Source: Balneola sp. EhC07
GTDB lineage: Bacteria > Bacteroidota > Rhodothermia > Balneolales > Balneolaceae
DNA length: 64,000 nt
NCBI RefSeq assembly: GCF_001650905.1
Contig: NZ_LXYG01000003.1
Span: forward strand, 1 to 64,000
Reading direction: 5' to 3'
Of this stretch, positions 18,030-27,008 are shown in pieces. Below the pieces are notes generated by a model, which saw only the letters and a program-made list of their open reading frames with translations, made no database searches and was not told the origin of the DNA. The stretch's first letter is position 1, and every line of letters begins with the position of its first letter. Both the position numbers and the translations under genes were made by a program.

Positions 18030-19850
18030 TTAAACTCCCGCTTTCTTCTTCTCTTCTCTCTTACGCTCGTTGTGATCTAAATACTTTTTACGAATTCTTA
18101 AGCTTTCCGGTGTTACTTCAAGTAATTCATCGTTGGCAATAAATTCTATACACTCTTCCAAGCTCATCTTTTTAGCTTGTGATATTTTGACTGAGTCTGC
18201 TGTTTGTGTAGCACGGTGGTTCGTTAAATTCTTTTTCTTTACCACGTTTACCACCATATCATCGGTACGGTTATTCAAACCTATAACCATTCCCATATAA
18301 GCTTTATCTCCCGGCTCAACAAAAAAGTTACCTCTGTCCTGAATTCCTTCAAGAGCATATCCTGTCACATCACCTTTTTCAAGAGCAATCAAAGCTCCGC
18401 GATTTCTTCCCGGAATCTCACCAGCATATGGCTCATAAGCATCAAATTGCTGATGCATAATACCAGTACCTCGGGTTTCAGTTAACATCTCACCACGAAA
18501 ACCAATTAAACCTCGGGATGGAACTCTGAATTCTATTCGGTTATTCTCACCCTCCTGGCTCATCCCCTGCATAATACCTTTACGTTGCTGGAGGTTATCA
18601 ATTACTCTGTTGCTGTAATCAGTATGAACATCCACAACTACTTCTTCAACCGGTTCATGAGTAACTCCATCAATTTCCTGCATCAATACTTCCGGCCTTG
18701 AAACTGAGAATTCAAACCCTTCTCTTCTCATTGTCTCAATAAGAATTGCCATTTGTAGCTCTCCACGACCGGAAACTTTGAACACATCAGGACTATCAGT
18801 TGCTTCCACTCTCATTGCAACATTGGTACGCACTTCTCTTTCAAGGCGATCTTTAATTTGATTTGAAGTCACATATTTTCCTTCAAGCCCTGCAAAAGGA
18901 GAGTTGTTTACTCTGAAATACATTGCAATAGTTGGCTTATCTAAATCAACATACTCGAGTGGAGTAGGATCAGATGCCGCAGTTAATGTGTCACCGATAT
19001 TAACTGAATCATAACCTGCTAAAGCAACAATATCTCCTGCATATGCTTCTTCAACCGGCTCTCTGTTCAGCCCATTAAAAGTAAATAATTTTGTAGCGCG
19101 ACCTTTCATCTTTTGGTCACCTTTTCCACTTACAAGAGCAACTTCCTGATTAAGTTTTATAGTTCCTTGCTCTACTCTTCCTACCGCTATTCGGCCTACA
19201 TAATCATTCCAATCAATACTACTTACCAGCATTTTGAACGTTTCATCAACAGGCTGCGCCGGAGAAGGAACATGCTCAACAATGGTATCCATTAACGGAG
19301 CCAAACTGTCGCTTTCTTCTTCCAATTCCAATTTAGCTATTCCATCTCTTGCTACTGCATAGAGAACCGGAAAGTCCAACTGTTCATTGTTGGCATCCAG
19401 CATCACAAAAAGATCAAAGATCTCATCTAAAACCGCATCAGGACGTGCATCTTTTCTATCGATCTTGTTGATCAATACGATTGGCTTGTAACCAAGGCTT
19501 AATGATTTTCTAAGTACAAACTTTGTTTGTGGAAGCGGGCCTTCAGCGGCATCTACTAAAAGAATAACTCCATTTACCATTTTCAGAATTCGTTCAACTT
19601 CTCCACCAAAATCTGCGTGACCCGGAGTGTCCACAATATTGATCTTAGTTCCTTTCCAATTAACCGCTGTATTTTTAGAGCTGATTGTAATCCCACGTTC
19701 TTTTTCAAGATCTCCTGAATCCATTACCCGATCTTCGACTTCCTGATTCTCTCTGAACGTTCCACTCTGTTTTAAAATTTGATCTACCAGTGTGGTCTTG
19801 CCATGATCTACGTGAGCGATGATGGCGATATTTCTTAAATCTTGTGACAT
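18030..19850 (-). CDS. typA: Ribosome-associated translational GTPase TypA/BipA
   Basis: The 606-residue protein matches the length of TypA/BipA, a ribosome-binding GTPase involved in 50S assembly and stress or cold adaptation. The P-loop AHVDHGKTT is at residues 12-20, DTPGHADFGGEV follows, and NKIDR is in the G4 position. The C-terminal region contains SRGLIGFRGE and GRNRGALIALEKG, typical of BipA and not of EF-G or LepA. It is transcribed alone, convergent with the CxxC gene and divergent from hipB. Confidence 0.97.
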   Translation of the reverse strand: MSQDLRNIAIIAHVDHGKTTLVDQILKQSGTFRENQEVEDRVMDSGDLEKERGITISSKNTAVNWKGTKINIVDTPGHADFGGEVERILKMVNGVILLVDAAEGPLPQTKFVLRKSLSLGYKPIVLINKIDRKDARPDAVLDEIFDLFVMLDANNEQLDFPVLYAVARDGIAKLELEEESDSLAPLMDTIVEHVPSPAQPVDETFKMLVSSIDWNDYVGRIAVGRVEQGTIKLNQEVALVSGKGDQKMKGRATKLFTFNGLNREPVEEAYAGDIVALAGYDSVNIGDTLTAASDPTPLEYVDLDKPTIAMYFRVNNSPFAGLEGKYVTSNQIKDRLEREVRTNVAMRVEATDSPDVFKVSGRGELQMAILIETMRREGFEFSVSRPEVLMQEIDGVTHEPVEEVVVDVHTDYSNRVIDNLQQRKGIMQGMSQEGENNRIEFRVPSRGLIGFRGEMLTETRGTGIMHQQFDAYEPYAGEIPGRNRGALIALEKGDVTGYALEGIQDRGNFFVEPGDKAYMGMVIGLNNRTDDMVVNVVKKKNLTNHRATQTADSVKISQAKKMSLEECIEFIANDELLEVTPESLRIRKKYLDHNERKREEKKKAGV

Positions 19851-20237
19851 TATTCTTATTGAAATGAAATTTGCACTACCCGATTCCTACATGCGAAGAA
19901 TTCCTTAAAAGTAGCAAGCCTTAAATATACAGCTATTTTGAACAAATAATGATTATGAAATATTTATTTATTTTTGTTCACAAATAAATTGTTAGAAATA
20001 CTATTTACCCCTTCCACCTAGCTCATTCAAAGAGTTTGAATTATTTAATTTTCGGAATTAGATGAATAATTCCATCACAATATACATACATAATGCTTAA
20101 TGATGGTTAATTACAACATTAAATTTTATAAATTGCCTATCTACTATTCTCACTTATTTTGAGTTTTAAAAATATTTTCCTAAATAAAATGCAATTTTGA
20201 TGGAAAAAACATACATTAATATCATATAATTATATTA
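19851..20237. other. AT-rich divergent gap between typA and hipB
   Basis: No gene is visible in this stretch, which is noticeably richer in A and T than the flanking genes. It should hold the leftward typA promoter and the rightward hipBA promoter. An inverted repeat at its right end is listed separately. Near-consensus TAnnTTTG-like strings occur but none is exact, so I do not place promoters. Confidence 0.6.
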
Positions 20238-20239
20238 AT
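20215..20239 (+). promoter_or_regulatory. Candidate HipB operator (inverted repeat)
   Basis: ATTAATAT (20215-20222) and ATATTAAT (20232-20239) form a perfect 8-base inverted repeat with a 9-base spacer, running into the first hipB ATG at 20238. Known HipB proteins bind inverted repeats upstream of their own operon, so position and symmetry fit autoregulation. The sequence is pure A/T in a very AT-rich region, so chance is a real alternative. Confidence 0.35.
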
Positions 20240-20588
20240 GATGGATATATACAACAAAGAATGGCAAATTTTAAGCGACGCTGCTATTATAGAGTCTCTT
20301 GGCTCGTTCATTAAACATCATCGTTTAGAACAAAATATTACTCAATCAGATCTGGCTCAAAAAGCGAATATCAATCGATCCACATTAAGTGAGTTTGAAA
20401 GAGGCACCCGGGTAAACATGATCACGTTCATCCAGTTGCTTAGAGCTTTGGATCTTCTTCATACTCTGGAAGCCTTTACGGTACAAAAACAGATAAGCCC
20501 TTTGGAGCTTGCAAAGAAAAGTGACGGCCGAAGGCAACGAGCATCAAGATCTTCAGATCAAGTTGAGGAACCCGGAGTAGATTGGTAA
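20238..20588 (+). CDS. hipB: HipB-like antitoxin, XRE-family HTH regulator
   Basis: The 116-residue protein has a Cro/C1-type helix-turn-helix at about residues 18-72, with QNITQSDLAQKANINRSTLS in the recognition region. A polar, basic C-terminal tail follows (GRRQRASRSSD). In HipBA modules HipB binds and neutralises the HipA kinase and represses the operon. Its TAA stop overlaps the hipA ATG in a TAATG junction, so the two are translationally coupled. Two ATGs (20238 and 20241) can start it; the second would free the upstream inverted repeat. The symbol is by family and context. Confidence 0.85.
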   Translation: MMDIYNKEWQILSDAAIIESLGSFIKHHRLEQNITQSDLAQKANINRSTLSEFERGTRVNMITFIQLLRALDLLHTLEAFTVQKQISPLELAKKSDGRRQRASRSSDQVEEPGVDW

Positions 20589-21880
20589 TGATTACGACTG
20601 CTTATATAAATATTTGGGGCAAAAGAATCGGAGCTATTGCTTGGGATCAAAACACCAGACTTGGTTCTTTCGAATATGAGCCTTCTTTTCTTTCTGAAAA
20701 TATAGACCTGTCTCCAATCAAATTGCCGATTAAGAATGCAAAGAAAAGAATTTTTAGTTTTCCGGAAGTAAGAGACAATGAAACCTTTAAAGGACTACCC
20801 GGTTTATTGGCTGACATCCTACCTGATCATTATGGAAATGCATTGATCAATACCTGGCTGACTACCCGAGGCAGACCAACTGATAGTCTAAATCCTGTTG
20901 AGACACTTTGCTTTATCGGCAAAAGAGGTATGGGCGCTCTGGAAATAGAACCTGCTCAGGGAGGATCCGGCAGTGTTTCTAAAAACCTTGAGATCAATTC
21001 TCTAATTGAAGTTGCTGAAAAGATTCTGAGCAAAAGAAAAAATTTCAATCTTTCTACTAATCGAGAAGAACAACGTGCGTTTTATGACATTCTTAAAATA
21101 GGAACATCTGCCGGTGGAGCAAGAGCTAAAGCGGTAATTGCTTTCAATGAGGATACGGAAGAGATTCGAAGCGGACAGTATTTTGCTCCTGAAGGCTTCG
21201 AACATTGGCTGATCAAGTTTGACGGAGTGATGGATAAACAGTTTGGAGCATCCAACGGATATGGTCGTGTTGAAATGGCTTATTATGAAATGGCTAAAGA
21301 TGCCGGGATTGAAATGATGGAATCCCGTTTGCTTGAAGAAAATGACCGAGCTCACTTCATGACCAAGCGTTTTGACAGAACTACGAATGGAGACAAAGTT
21401 CATGTTCAAACATTCTGTGCACTTCGCCATTTCGATTTCAATAATGTACTTCAATACAGTTATGAGCAACTATTTGAGACAATGAGAATGCTTCGTCTGT
21501 CCTACTCTCAGGCAGAGCAAATGTACAGGCGCATGGCATTCAATGTAATGAGCAGAAATTGTGACGACCACACCAAGAACTTTGCTTTTATGATGGAGAA
21601 AGACAGAGAATGGAAGCTGGCACCGGCTTATGATATTTGTCATGCTTATCGTCCGGGAAGTCAGTGGGTAAGTCAGCATTCATTAAGTATAAATGGAAAA
21701 CGTTCTGATATTACCAGACAAGACCTTCTGGATGTAGCCTATCAAATGAATGTGAAAAAAGCACCGAAAATTCTGGATGAGATCAACAATATTGTTTCTG
21801 AATGGAATAGTTATGCTGAAAAGTTCTCCGTTCATTCTGATTTAAAAAAAGCGATAAATAAAACTTTAGTCCTGATTTAG
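20588..21880 (+). CDS. hipA: HipA-family serine/threonine kinase toxin
   Basis: The 430-residue protein has the HipA fold. The N-terminal subdomain contains FKGLPGLLADILPD. A P-loop-like GTSAGGARAKAV segment carries Ser174 at the autophosphorylation-site position. The catalytic loop is CDDHTKN (residues 325-331), followed by the metal-binding aspartate in APAYDICHA (Asp349). All key residues are present, so the kinase is probably active. E. coli HipA phosphorylates glutamyl-tRNA synthetase and causes growth arrest; other HipA relatives have other targets, so the substrate here is unknown. I chose the ATG at 20588 over a TTG at 20582. Confidence 0.92.
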   Translation: MITTAYINIWGKRIGAIAWDQNTRLGSFEYEPSFLSENIDLSPIKLPIKNAKKRIFSFPEVRDNETFKGLPGLLADILPDHYGNALINTWLTTRGRPTDSLNPVETLCFIGKRGMGALEIEPAQGGSGSVSKNLEINSLIEVAEKILSKRKNFNLSTNREEQRAFYDILKIGTSAGGARAKAVIAFNEDTEEIRSGQYFAPEGFEHWLIKFDGVMDKQFGASNGYGRVEMAYYEMAKDAGIEMMESRLLEENDRAHFMTKRFDRTTNGDKVHVQTFCALRHFDFNNVLQYSYEQLFETMRMLRLSYSQAEQMYRRMAFNVMSRNCDDHTKNFAFMMEKDREWKLAPAYDICHAYRPGSQWVSQHSLSINGKRSDITRQDLLDVAYQMNVKKAPKILDEINNIVSEWNSYAEKFSVHSDLKKAINKTLVLI

Positions 21881-21886
21881 AAAACT

Positions 21887-22366
21887 ATGACTCCAGACAT
21901 CAAAATGTTACCTCCCAAAAAACTGATCGGCATGAGTATTGATACTTCAATAGCAGATTATGGAGCTCCGGGACTTTGGCAAAGATTTATGCCTCAGGTA
22001 AAGTCTATCGAAAACAAAGTTGGCAGAGAGAAATACTCAATTCAGATTTATGATAACCTGTTCAGCTATTCTGATTTTCATCCCAAACTGATTTTTAAAT
22101 ACTGGGCTGCAACTGAAGTAAAAAGCTTTGAATCTGTCCCGAAAGAAATGGAAACACTGGAATTGCCGGGTGGAAAATATGCTGTGTTTATTCACAAAGG
22201 TACTATGGCTGACTTTCAGAAGACTTTGAATTTTATTCATCTGAAATGGCTTCCTGATTCAGAATTTGAATTGGATCACCGGCCTCATTTTGAAGTACTT
22301 GATGACAGATATCTTGGCCCTCAAAACCCGGAATCGCTGGAAGAAGTTTGGGTGCCAATAAAATAA
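21887..22366 (+). CDS. GyrI-like/effector-binding domain protein
   Basis: The 159-residue protein resembles the GyrI-like small-molecule-binding domain found alone or at the C-terminus of AraC and MerR regulators. Visible support includes the opening KMLPPKKLIGMSI, a central LELPGGKYAVFIHKG strand segment, and an acidic C-terminal PESLEEVWVPIK ending. It begins 6 bases after the hipA stop, so it is the third gene of the hipBA operon. There is no DNA-binding domain. It may bind a drug-like or hydrophobic ligand; a link to the toxin pair is inferred from position only. Confidence 0.8.
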   Translation: MTPDIKMLPPKKLIGMSIDTSIADYGAPGLWQRFMPQVKSIENKVGREKYSIQIYDNLFSYSDFHPKLIFKYWAATEVKSFESVPKEMETLELPGGKYAVFIHKGTMADFQKTLNFIHLKWLPDSEFELDHRPHFEVLDDRYLGPQNPESLEEVWVPIK

Positions 22367-23248
22367 TCAACTGTTTTCGCTTTCTAATTCTGCGTTTTCT
22401 GAGGTGTTAATTCCTCCTTCTATTTCTTCAGAGTATACAGCTGTAAACTGAGCTCCGAACAAAACGATCATAGAAGAATAAAATATCCAGGTAAGAAGGA
22501 TCACTAAAGACCCTGCTGCGCCATATACGTTGCCGAATGAGCTGACTCCCAGATAGAAGCCTATCATATATTTCCCAATCCCAAACAGAACTGTAGTGAT
22601 AAGTGCACCCATCCATACATTCTTCCATTTTACTTCAGCATCGGGAATAATTTTGAATAAACAGGCAAATACTGATGTTGTTACGATCACAGAAAAGCTA
22701 AAGCTAATTGTGTTAGCTATATAGAATTCTGATTCAGAGAAAATTTCTATCACTTTTGAGTCAAAGAAATTCAATGAAGCTTCTATCACCAATGAAACCA
22801 GAAGCAAAAATCCAACACTTACAGCCATTGCTAAAGAAAGTAATCTGTTCTTTAATACTCTGTAAAGGTTGCTATCCGGTTTAGCTACAATTCCCCACAC
22901 TTTATTGATCCCATCCTGTAATGACACGAAAACCGTAGTAGCACTTACTATCAATGTTATAAAACCAATTATTCGATTTATCACTGAGTCGCTTGCTTCG
23001 TTCACATTTCTAAGGATCTTGTCGATCGCCTCTGCGCTCTGTTGACCAAAAAAATTATTAAACTGCTCAAGGAGGCTATCTCTCACAACTTGATCTTCAT
23101 ATACAGAACCCGCAATATATATAGTGATGATAAGAATTGCGGGCAATGAAAAGATAAGATAGAATGCTATTGAGGAGCTGTAATTCATAGCATCCTGAAC
23201 ACCATATTCCGATAACGTCTTCTTGAATATTTTCCAGTACTTCATCAC
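22367..23248 (-). CDS. YihY/BrkB-family inner-membrane protein
   Basis: The 293-residue polytopic membrane protein has about six hydrophobic segments and the family's typical N-terminal signature SSSIAFYLIFSLPAILII. The central IIGFITLIVSATTVFVSLQDGINKVW segment and the C-terminal GAAGSLVILLTWIFYSS segment are also characteristic. The biochemical role of YihY/BrkB proteins is not established; many were once misnamed ribonuclease BN. Its stop codon directly abuts the stop of the GyrI-like gene with no space for a terminator. Confidence 0.9.
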   Translation of the reverse strand: MMKYWKIFKKTLSEYGVQDAMNYSSSIAFYLIFSLPAILIITIYIAGSVYEDQVVRDSLLEQFNNFFGQQSAEAIDKILRNVNEASDSVINRIIGFITLIVSATTVFVSLQDGINKVWGIVAKPDSNLYRVLKNRLLSLAMAVSVGFLLLVSLVIEASLNFFDSKVIEIFSESEFYIANTISFSFSVIVTTSVFACLFKIIPDAEVKWKNVWMGALITTVLFGIGKYMIGFYLGVSSFGNVYGAAGSLVILLTWIFYSSMIVLFGAQFTAVYSEEIEGGINTSENAELESENS

Positions 23249-23293
23249 TTAATATACAAATCAAGCACTTGAATCATTCAAAATTTACTATAA

Positions 23294-24829
23294 TTAAATC
23301 TTATCTACAGCCAGTTTATACTTCGGGTCTTCCAGTACATTCACATCAATAATAGCTTCTGCATTTTCAAGTAGTGCAATGCAATCTTTGCTCAAATGCT
23401 GAAGGTGCACCTTCTTTCCGACTTTAGAGTAACGTTCTGTGATCTTGTTCAAAGCTTCTATCGCTGACATGTCCACAACCCTGCTTTCAGCAAAGTCTAT
23501 GATAATTTCTTCCGGATCATTCAGCACATCAAATTTTTCATTAAATACTGATACAGAACCAAAGAATAGAGGTCCATATATCTCGTAATGTTTGATTCCG
23601 TCTTCGTCAACATGTTTTCTGGCACGAATCCTCTTTGCGTTATCCCAGGCAAATACTAGTGCCGCAATAATCACCCCAACAATTACAGCCAGAGCTAAAT
23701 TATGAAGGAATACAGTAACTAATGTTACTAACACCATTACAAAAATATCAGAATTTGGCATTCTGTTTATCGTACTGAAACTAGCCCATTCAAAGGTTCC
23801 TATCGAAACCATGATCATTAAACCGGTTAGTGCTGCCATCGGTAACTTTTCGATCAAACCTGATCCAAACATAATGAATACCAAAAGCATCACCGCAGCT
23901 ACAATTCCTGATAAACGAGCTCTTGCTCCTGCCGAAGTGTTTATCAAACTTTGACCGATCATTGCGCAACCACCCATCCCTGAAAAGAAGCCTGACAGAA
24001 TATTTGCTGCGCCCTGAGCTACAGCTTCTTTGTTTCCATGCCCCCTGGTTTCTGTAATCTCATCTACAATATTCAGCGTTAACAAACTTTCGATCAATCC
24101 AACACCTGCCATAATTAACGCATAAGGAAAAATCAGTTTTAGAGTTTCCAGAGTAAAAGGGATTGCAGGAATATGAAATGGAGGAAAACCACCTTTAATG
24201 GAAGCGATATCGCCCACTGTTCTTGTATCGATATTAAAAGTTACTACTACCGCAAAAATTACCAAGATTGCAATTAAAGAAGCCGGTAGGGCTTTACTTA
24301 ATTTGGGCAATCCCCAAATGATCAGCATAGTTAGAGCAACCAAGCCAAGTAGCATATATAACGAATCTCCGGTCATCCATTCACCGGTTGGAGTCTTAAA
24401 CTGAGCTAATTGAGACATAAATATGATCACAGCTAATCCATTTACAAAACCAAAGATCACAGGATGTGGAACCAGCCTCATTAATTTACCGAGCTTTAAC
24501 ATTCCTGCAGTTACCTGAATTAACCCTGCCAGAACTACTGTTGCAAAAATATATTCTACTCCATGCGATTGAGCTAAAGTAACCAACACAACTGCAACAG
24601 CACCTGTTGCACCGGAGATCATTCCCGGACGTCCACCAAAGATCGATGTCACAAGCCCCATCACAAACGCAGCATACAAACCGGTAAGTGGAGACAGTCC
24701 TGCTATTAAAGCAAATGCCACGGCTTCCGGAACCAATGCCAGTGACACCGTTACACCTGATAGAATTTCTGTTTTATAATTTACCGGCTCCGAGAAATCG
24801 AACCGATAGAGGTTAAGTAGTCTTTTCAT
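23294..24829 (-). CDS. SulP-family inorganic anion transporter with STAS domain
   Basis: The 511-residue membrane protein has the SulP N-terminal signature region (VSLALVPEAVAFALIAGLSP). About ten to twelve membrane segments follow to near residue 395, then a cytoplasmic STAS domain (about 410-505) containing IIDFAESRVVDMSAIEAL. Family members carry sulfate or bicarbonate, often coupled to sodium or protons. The short length and GHGNKEAVAQGAANILSGFFSGMGG segment resemble the BicA-like bicarbonate transporters, but substrate cannot be told from sequence. It stands as a single gene downstream of a 389-base gap. Confidence 0.93.
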   Translation of the reverse strand: MKRLLNLYRFDFSEPVNYKTEILSGVTVSLALVPEAVAFALIAGLSPLTGLYAAFVMGLVTSIFGGRPGMISGATGAVAVVLVTLAQSHGVEYIFATVVLAGLIQVTAGMLKLGKLMRLVPHPVIFGFVNGLAVIIFMSQLAQFKTPTGEWMTGDSLYMLLGLVALTMLIIWGLPKLSKALPASLIAILVIFAVVVTFNIDTRTVGDIASIKGGFPPFHIPAIPFTLETLKLIFPYALIMAGVGLIESLLTLNIVDEITETRGHGNKEAVAQGAANILSGFFSGMGGCAMIGQSLINTSAGARARLSGIVAAVMLLVFIMFGSGLIEKLPMAALTGLMIMVSIGTFEWASFSTINRMPNSDIFVMVLVTLVTVFLHNLALAVIVGVIIAALVFAWDNAKRIRARKHVDEDGIKHYEIYGPLFFGSVSVFNEKFDVLNDPEEIIIDFAESRVVDMSAIEALNKITERYSKVGKKVHLQHLSKDCIALLENAEAIIDVNVLEDPKYKLAVDKI

Positions 24830-25218
24830 TCCTGATGTTAATAGGCGAGTAATTCCACAACTTTATTTTAGTATTCTGCCGGAATTCTCGTTGATGAATC
24901 GTTTCTTTTTGAGCTTTATAAGTTAAGGACTTTCCAAATCAGGTATGAGAAATAAGTAATAATTAATACTTAAATGATTTTTAGTATTGGAAGCGGTTTT
25001 GTGGAGAGATAGCCCAGAAATCAATTGTAAAAGCCGAAGCTGTTTAATGAATTTCAGTTGATAAAACCCTTAGTTTTATAAATTTTTGTGCGGGTTTCAT
25101 TTTCTCTCTTTTTAAGAATATGCAGGGGCAAAATCTGATTGGTCCGGATTAAAGACAAGTGGCTCGATGTTTCATCACTTAGCAAAACCTTTCTACATCT
25201 GTTATCTTACCAACAAAA
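24830..25218. other. Divergent gap between sulP and yjbQ, no gene seen
   Basis: Nothing coding is recognisable in this 389-base stretch. A small AT-rich hairpin (ATAAAAC/GTTTTAT, about 25061-25079) followed by a T-rich run is the only structure I noticed. Promoters for the two divergent genes are expected, but no exact TAnnTTTG element was found. Confidence 0.55.
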
Positions 25219-25641
25219 ATGACTTTAGTTCAAAAAGAATTTTCTTTGAAGCCCAGAAGCCGTGGTTTTCATCTTGTTACCCGGGAGATTCTGCAACACG
25301 TACCGGAGATCACAAAGATAAACGCCGGCATTATGCAGGTTTTTATTCAGCATACAAGCGCCGGCTTAACCATTAATGAAAATGCCGACCCTACCGTCCG
25401 TACAGACTTTGAAACATTTTTCAACAGAACTGTTCCGGAAGATATAAGTCTTTACGAACATACTTTAGAAGGCACCGATGACATGACTTCTCACATCAAA
25501 AGTTCACTACTTGGTTCTTCTGTAAGTATTCCTATCACTAATGGTAAATTGAACCTTGGAACATGGCAAGGAATCTATCTTTGTGAGCATCGCAACAATG
25601 GAGGCTCACGCAAAATTGTAGTAACTCTGATTGGTACTTAG
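25219..25641 (+). CDS. YjbQ-family protein (UPF0047; thiamine phosphate synthase-like)
   Basis: The 140-residue protein matches the compact YjbQ family. It has the conserved IQHTSAGLTINENADPTV near residues 44-62, HTLEGTDDMTSHIKSSLLG in the middle, and LGTWQGIYLCEHRNNGG near the end. Conserved His, Asp and Glu residues form a metal site in known structures. Some members complement E. coli thiamine phosphate synthase mutants weakly, so the true function is uncertain. It ends 24 bases before the convergent baeRF3-like gene. Confidence 0.93.
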   Translation: MTLVQKEFSLKPRSRGFHLVTREILQHVPEITKINAGIMQVFIQHTSAGLTINENADPTVRTDFETFFNRTVPEDISLYEHTLEGTDDMTSHIKSSLLGSSVSIPITNGKLNLGTWQGIYLCEHRNNGGSRKIVVTLIGT

Positions 25642-25665
25642 ATATTCTGGTTTATAAAAATCAGA

Positions 25666-26802
25666 TCAGGCATACCTGAAAATAGCTGCCATACCGGACG
25701 TTGCCGGCACTTCGGTCTCTTTAAGTGAATATACATTTCCTCCTTTTTTCAGCGTATATATTGCCGCTGCATTCAGCAGATCTCTTTTATATTCACCGTT
25801 CTCAGAATCCATCATGCTGAATTGATTTTCTTCTACTTTATAACTGCCCCATACAGCTTTACCTGTAGGAATAAAAAGTGTATCTACTTTTCCGAAGTAA
25901 GACGCTTCAATAATTTCATGTAAATCTCCGGAATATCTATCGGTTTCTGACGCGTTTCCTAACCTTTCCAAATCATCATACATGCCTTTCAAAAAGTACG
26001 ATTGTATCAATTCCCAACCTTTATCTTTGAGTTCCTTATTGTTCAGGAGGTCAGGGTTTTCAATAATTGCTTCATCCATTAGCCTGTGATAATGATTTCC
26101 TTTTCGGTAATGAGCTACAGCCTTATCCACTCCTGCAAGAATCAGAGGGTCTTCTTTTTTACGCAGAATTGATGTGACTTCATTTTCGATGTTTCGTAAA
26201 TATTCCTCAACCACTTTTGTATCATCATCTCCACCACCGTGGCCATGAAAAATTGCTCCTCCTCTGTTTTCTCCGGAATGTTGTTGAACACTTTTTTGAT
26301 AAACATCGAATTTTCTGAACTCTTCCATGTTAGAAGGTGCTTCTTCTAATTCTATTTCTTCTACGGTTTCACTAGTGCATTTTAATAGACGAACATTTTT
26401 CTGACTTACTGATAAAATGCAAAAAGTACCTTCCAGAGTCATCATTCGAATCAATGGAGTAACCAGAAAGTGATTATCAATCAGTATTCTCTCATCGGTT
26501 TTGAAAGGCAATCGATAATATCTAAAAAAATCCTCTGTGATGAATAAAGCCAGACCTTCATCATTATACCGCCAGAATTCTGAATCGTTTAGTAATGCAT
26601 CTGCTTCTGATAACAACTCATCAATGTTCTTATCCTCTATTCCTTTTTCGGATAGTTCATTTCTCAGATCTTTTAAAATGTTTTTAAATCGTAAAGAATC
26701 CTGCCCGGCTTCCGGCTCTGATCTATTGGTTGTCATGTATATTGAAATACTAATTTTTCCCGCAATCTCATTTAGTTCCAGTATGGTGTCTCTGTTAATC
26801 AT
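25666..26802 (-). CDS. baeRF3-like protein (bacterial archaeo-eukaryotic release factor family)
   Basis: The 378-residue protein has the layout of the bacterial eRF1-like (baeRF) families: an N-terminal alpha/beta domain beginning ISISIYMTTNRSEPEAGQD, a central region with a Gly/His-rich loop (FHGHGGGDDD) near residue 190, and a C-terminal domain with FIPTGKAVWGSY. Family papers propose a role in ribosome rescue or hibernation, but no activity is established. It is monocistronic. Its start lies 206 bases from the divergent aminotransferase gene. Confidence 0.75.
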   Translation of the reverse strand: MINRDTILELNEIAGKISISIYMTTNRSEPEAGQDSLRFKNILKDLRNELSEKGIEDKNIDELLSEADALLNDSEFWRYNDEGLALFITEDFFRYYRLPFKTDERILIDNHFLVTPLIRMMTLEGTFCILSVSQKNVRLLKCTSETVEEIELEEAPSNMEEFRKFDVYQKSVQQHSGENRGGAIFHGHGGGDDDTKVVEEYLRNIENEVTSILRKKEDPLILAGVDKAVAHYRKGNHYHRLMDEAIIENPDLLNNKELKDKGWELIQSYFLKGMYDDLERLGNASETDRYSGDLHEIIEASYFGKVDTLFIPTGKAVWGSYKVEENQFSMMDSENGEYKRDLLNAAAIYTLKKGGNVYSLKETEVPATSGMAAIFRYA

Positions 26803-26848
26803 TACTATCCCTTTTTTTCTTGAAATTTATATTACTAACACCAATTTA

Positions 26849-26881
26849 TTTCGTTTAATTCAATGTTATCAAATACCTTTG
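26849..26881 (+). promoter_or_regulatory. Candidate promoter of the aminotransferase-sulfotransferase pair
   Basis: TACCTTTG at 26874-26881 matches the TAnnTTTG -7 consensus, and TTTC at 26849-26852 is one base off a TTTG -33 element at a spacing of 21. Transcription would start near 26888, leaving a leader of about 120 bases before the ATG at 27009. Motif evidence only. Confidence 0.4.
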
Positions 26882-27008
26882 ATGGAGTTGTGATCACTTC
26901 CTCTATTTCTGATTTTTGAGTTCTAAAAAAATCCCGATCGGCATGAGTAAAATTAAAAATGAAGTACTCAATAAATCCTGCTACATTAGCAAGAAAATAA
27001 GTTAGAAT

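Noticed and set aside
25167-25376. 69-codon plus-strand frame overlapping yjbQ
   Set aside because: It is a shifted-frame reading of the yjbQ start region without conserved features.
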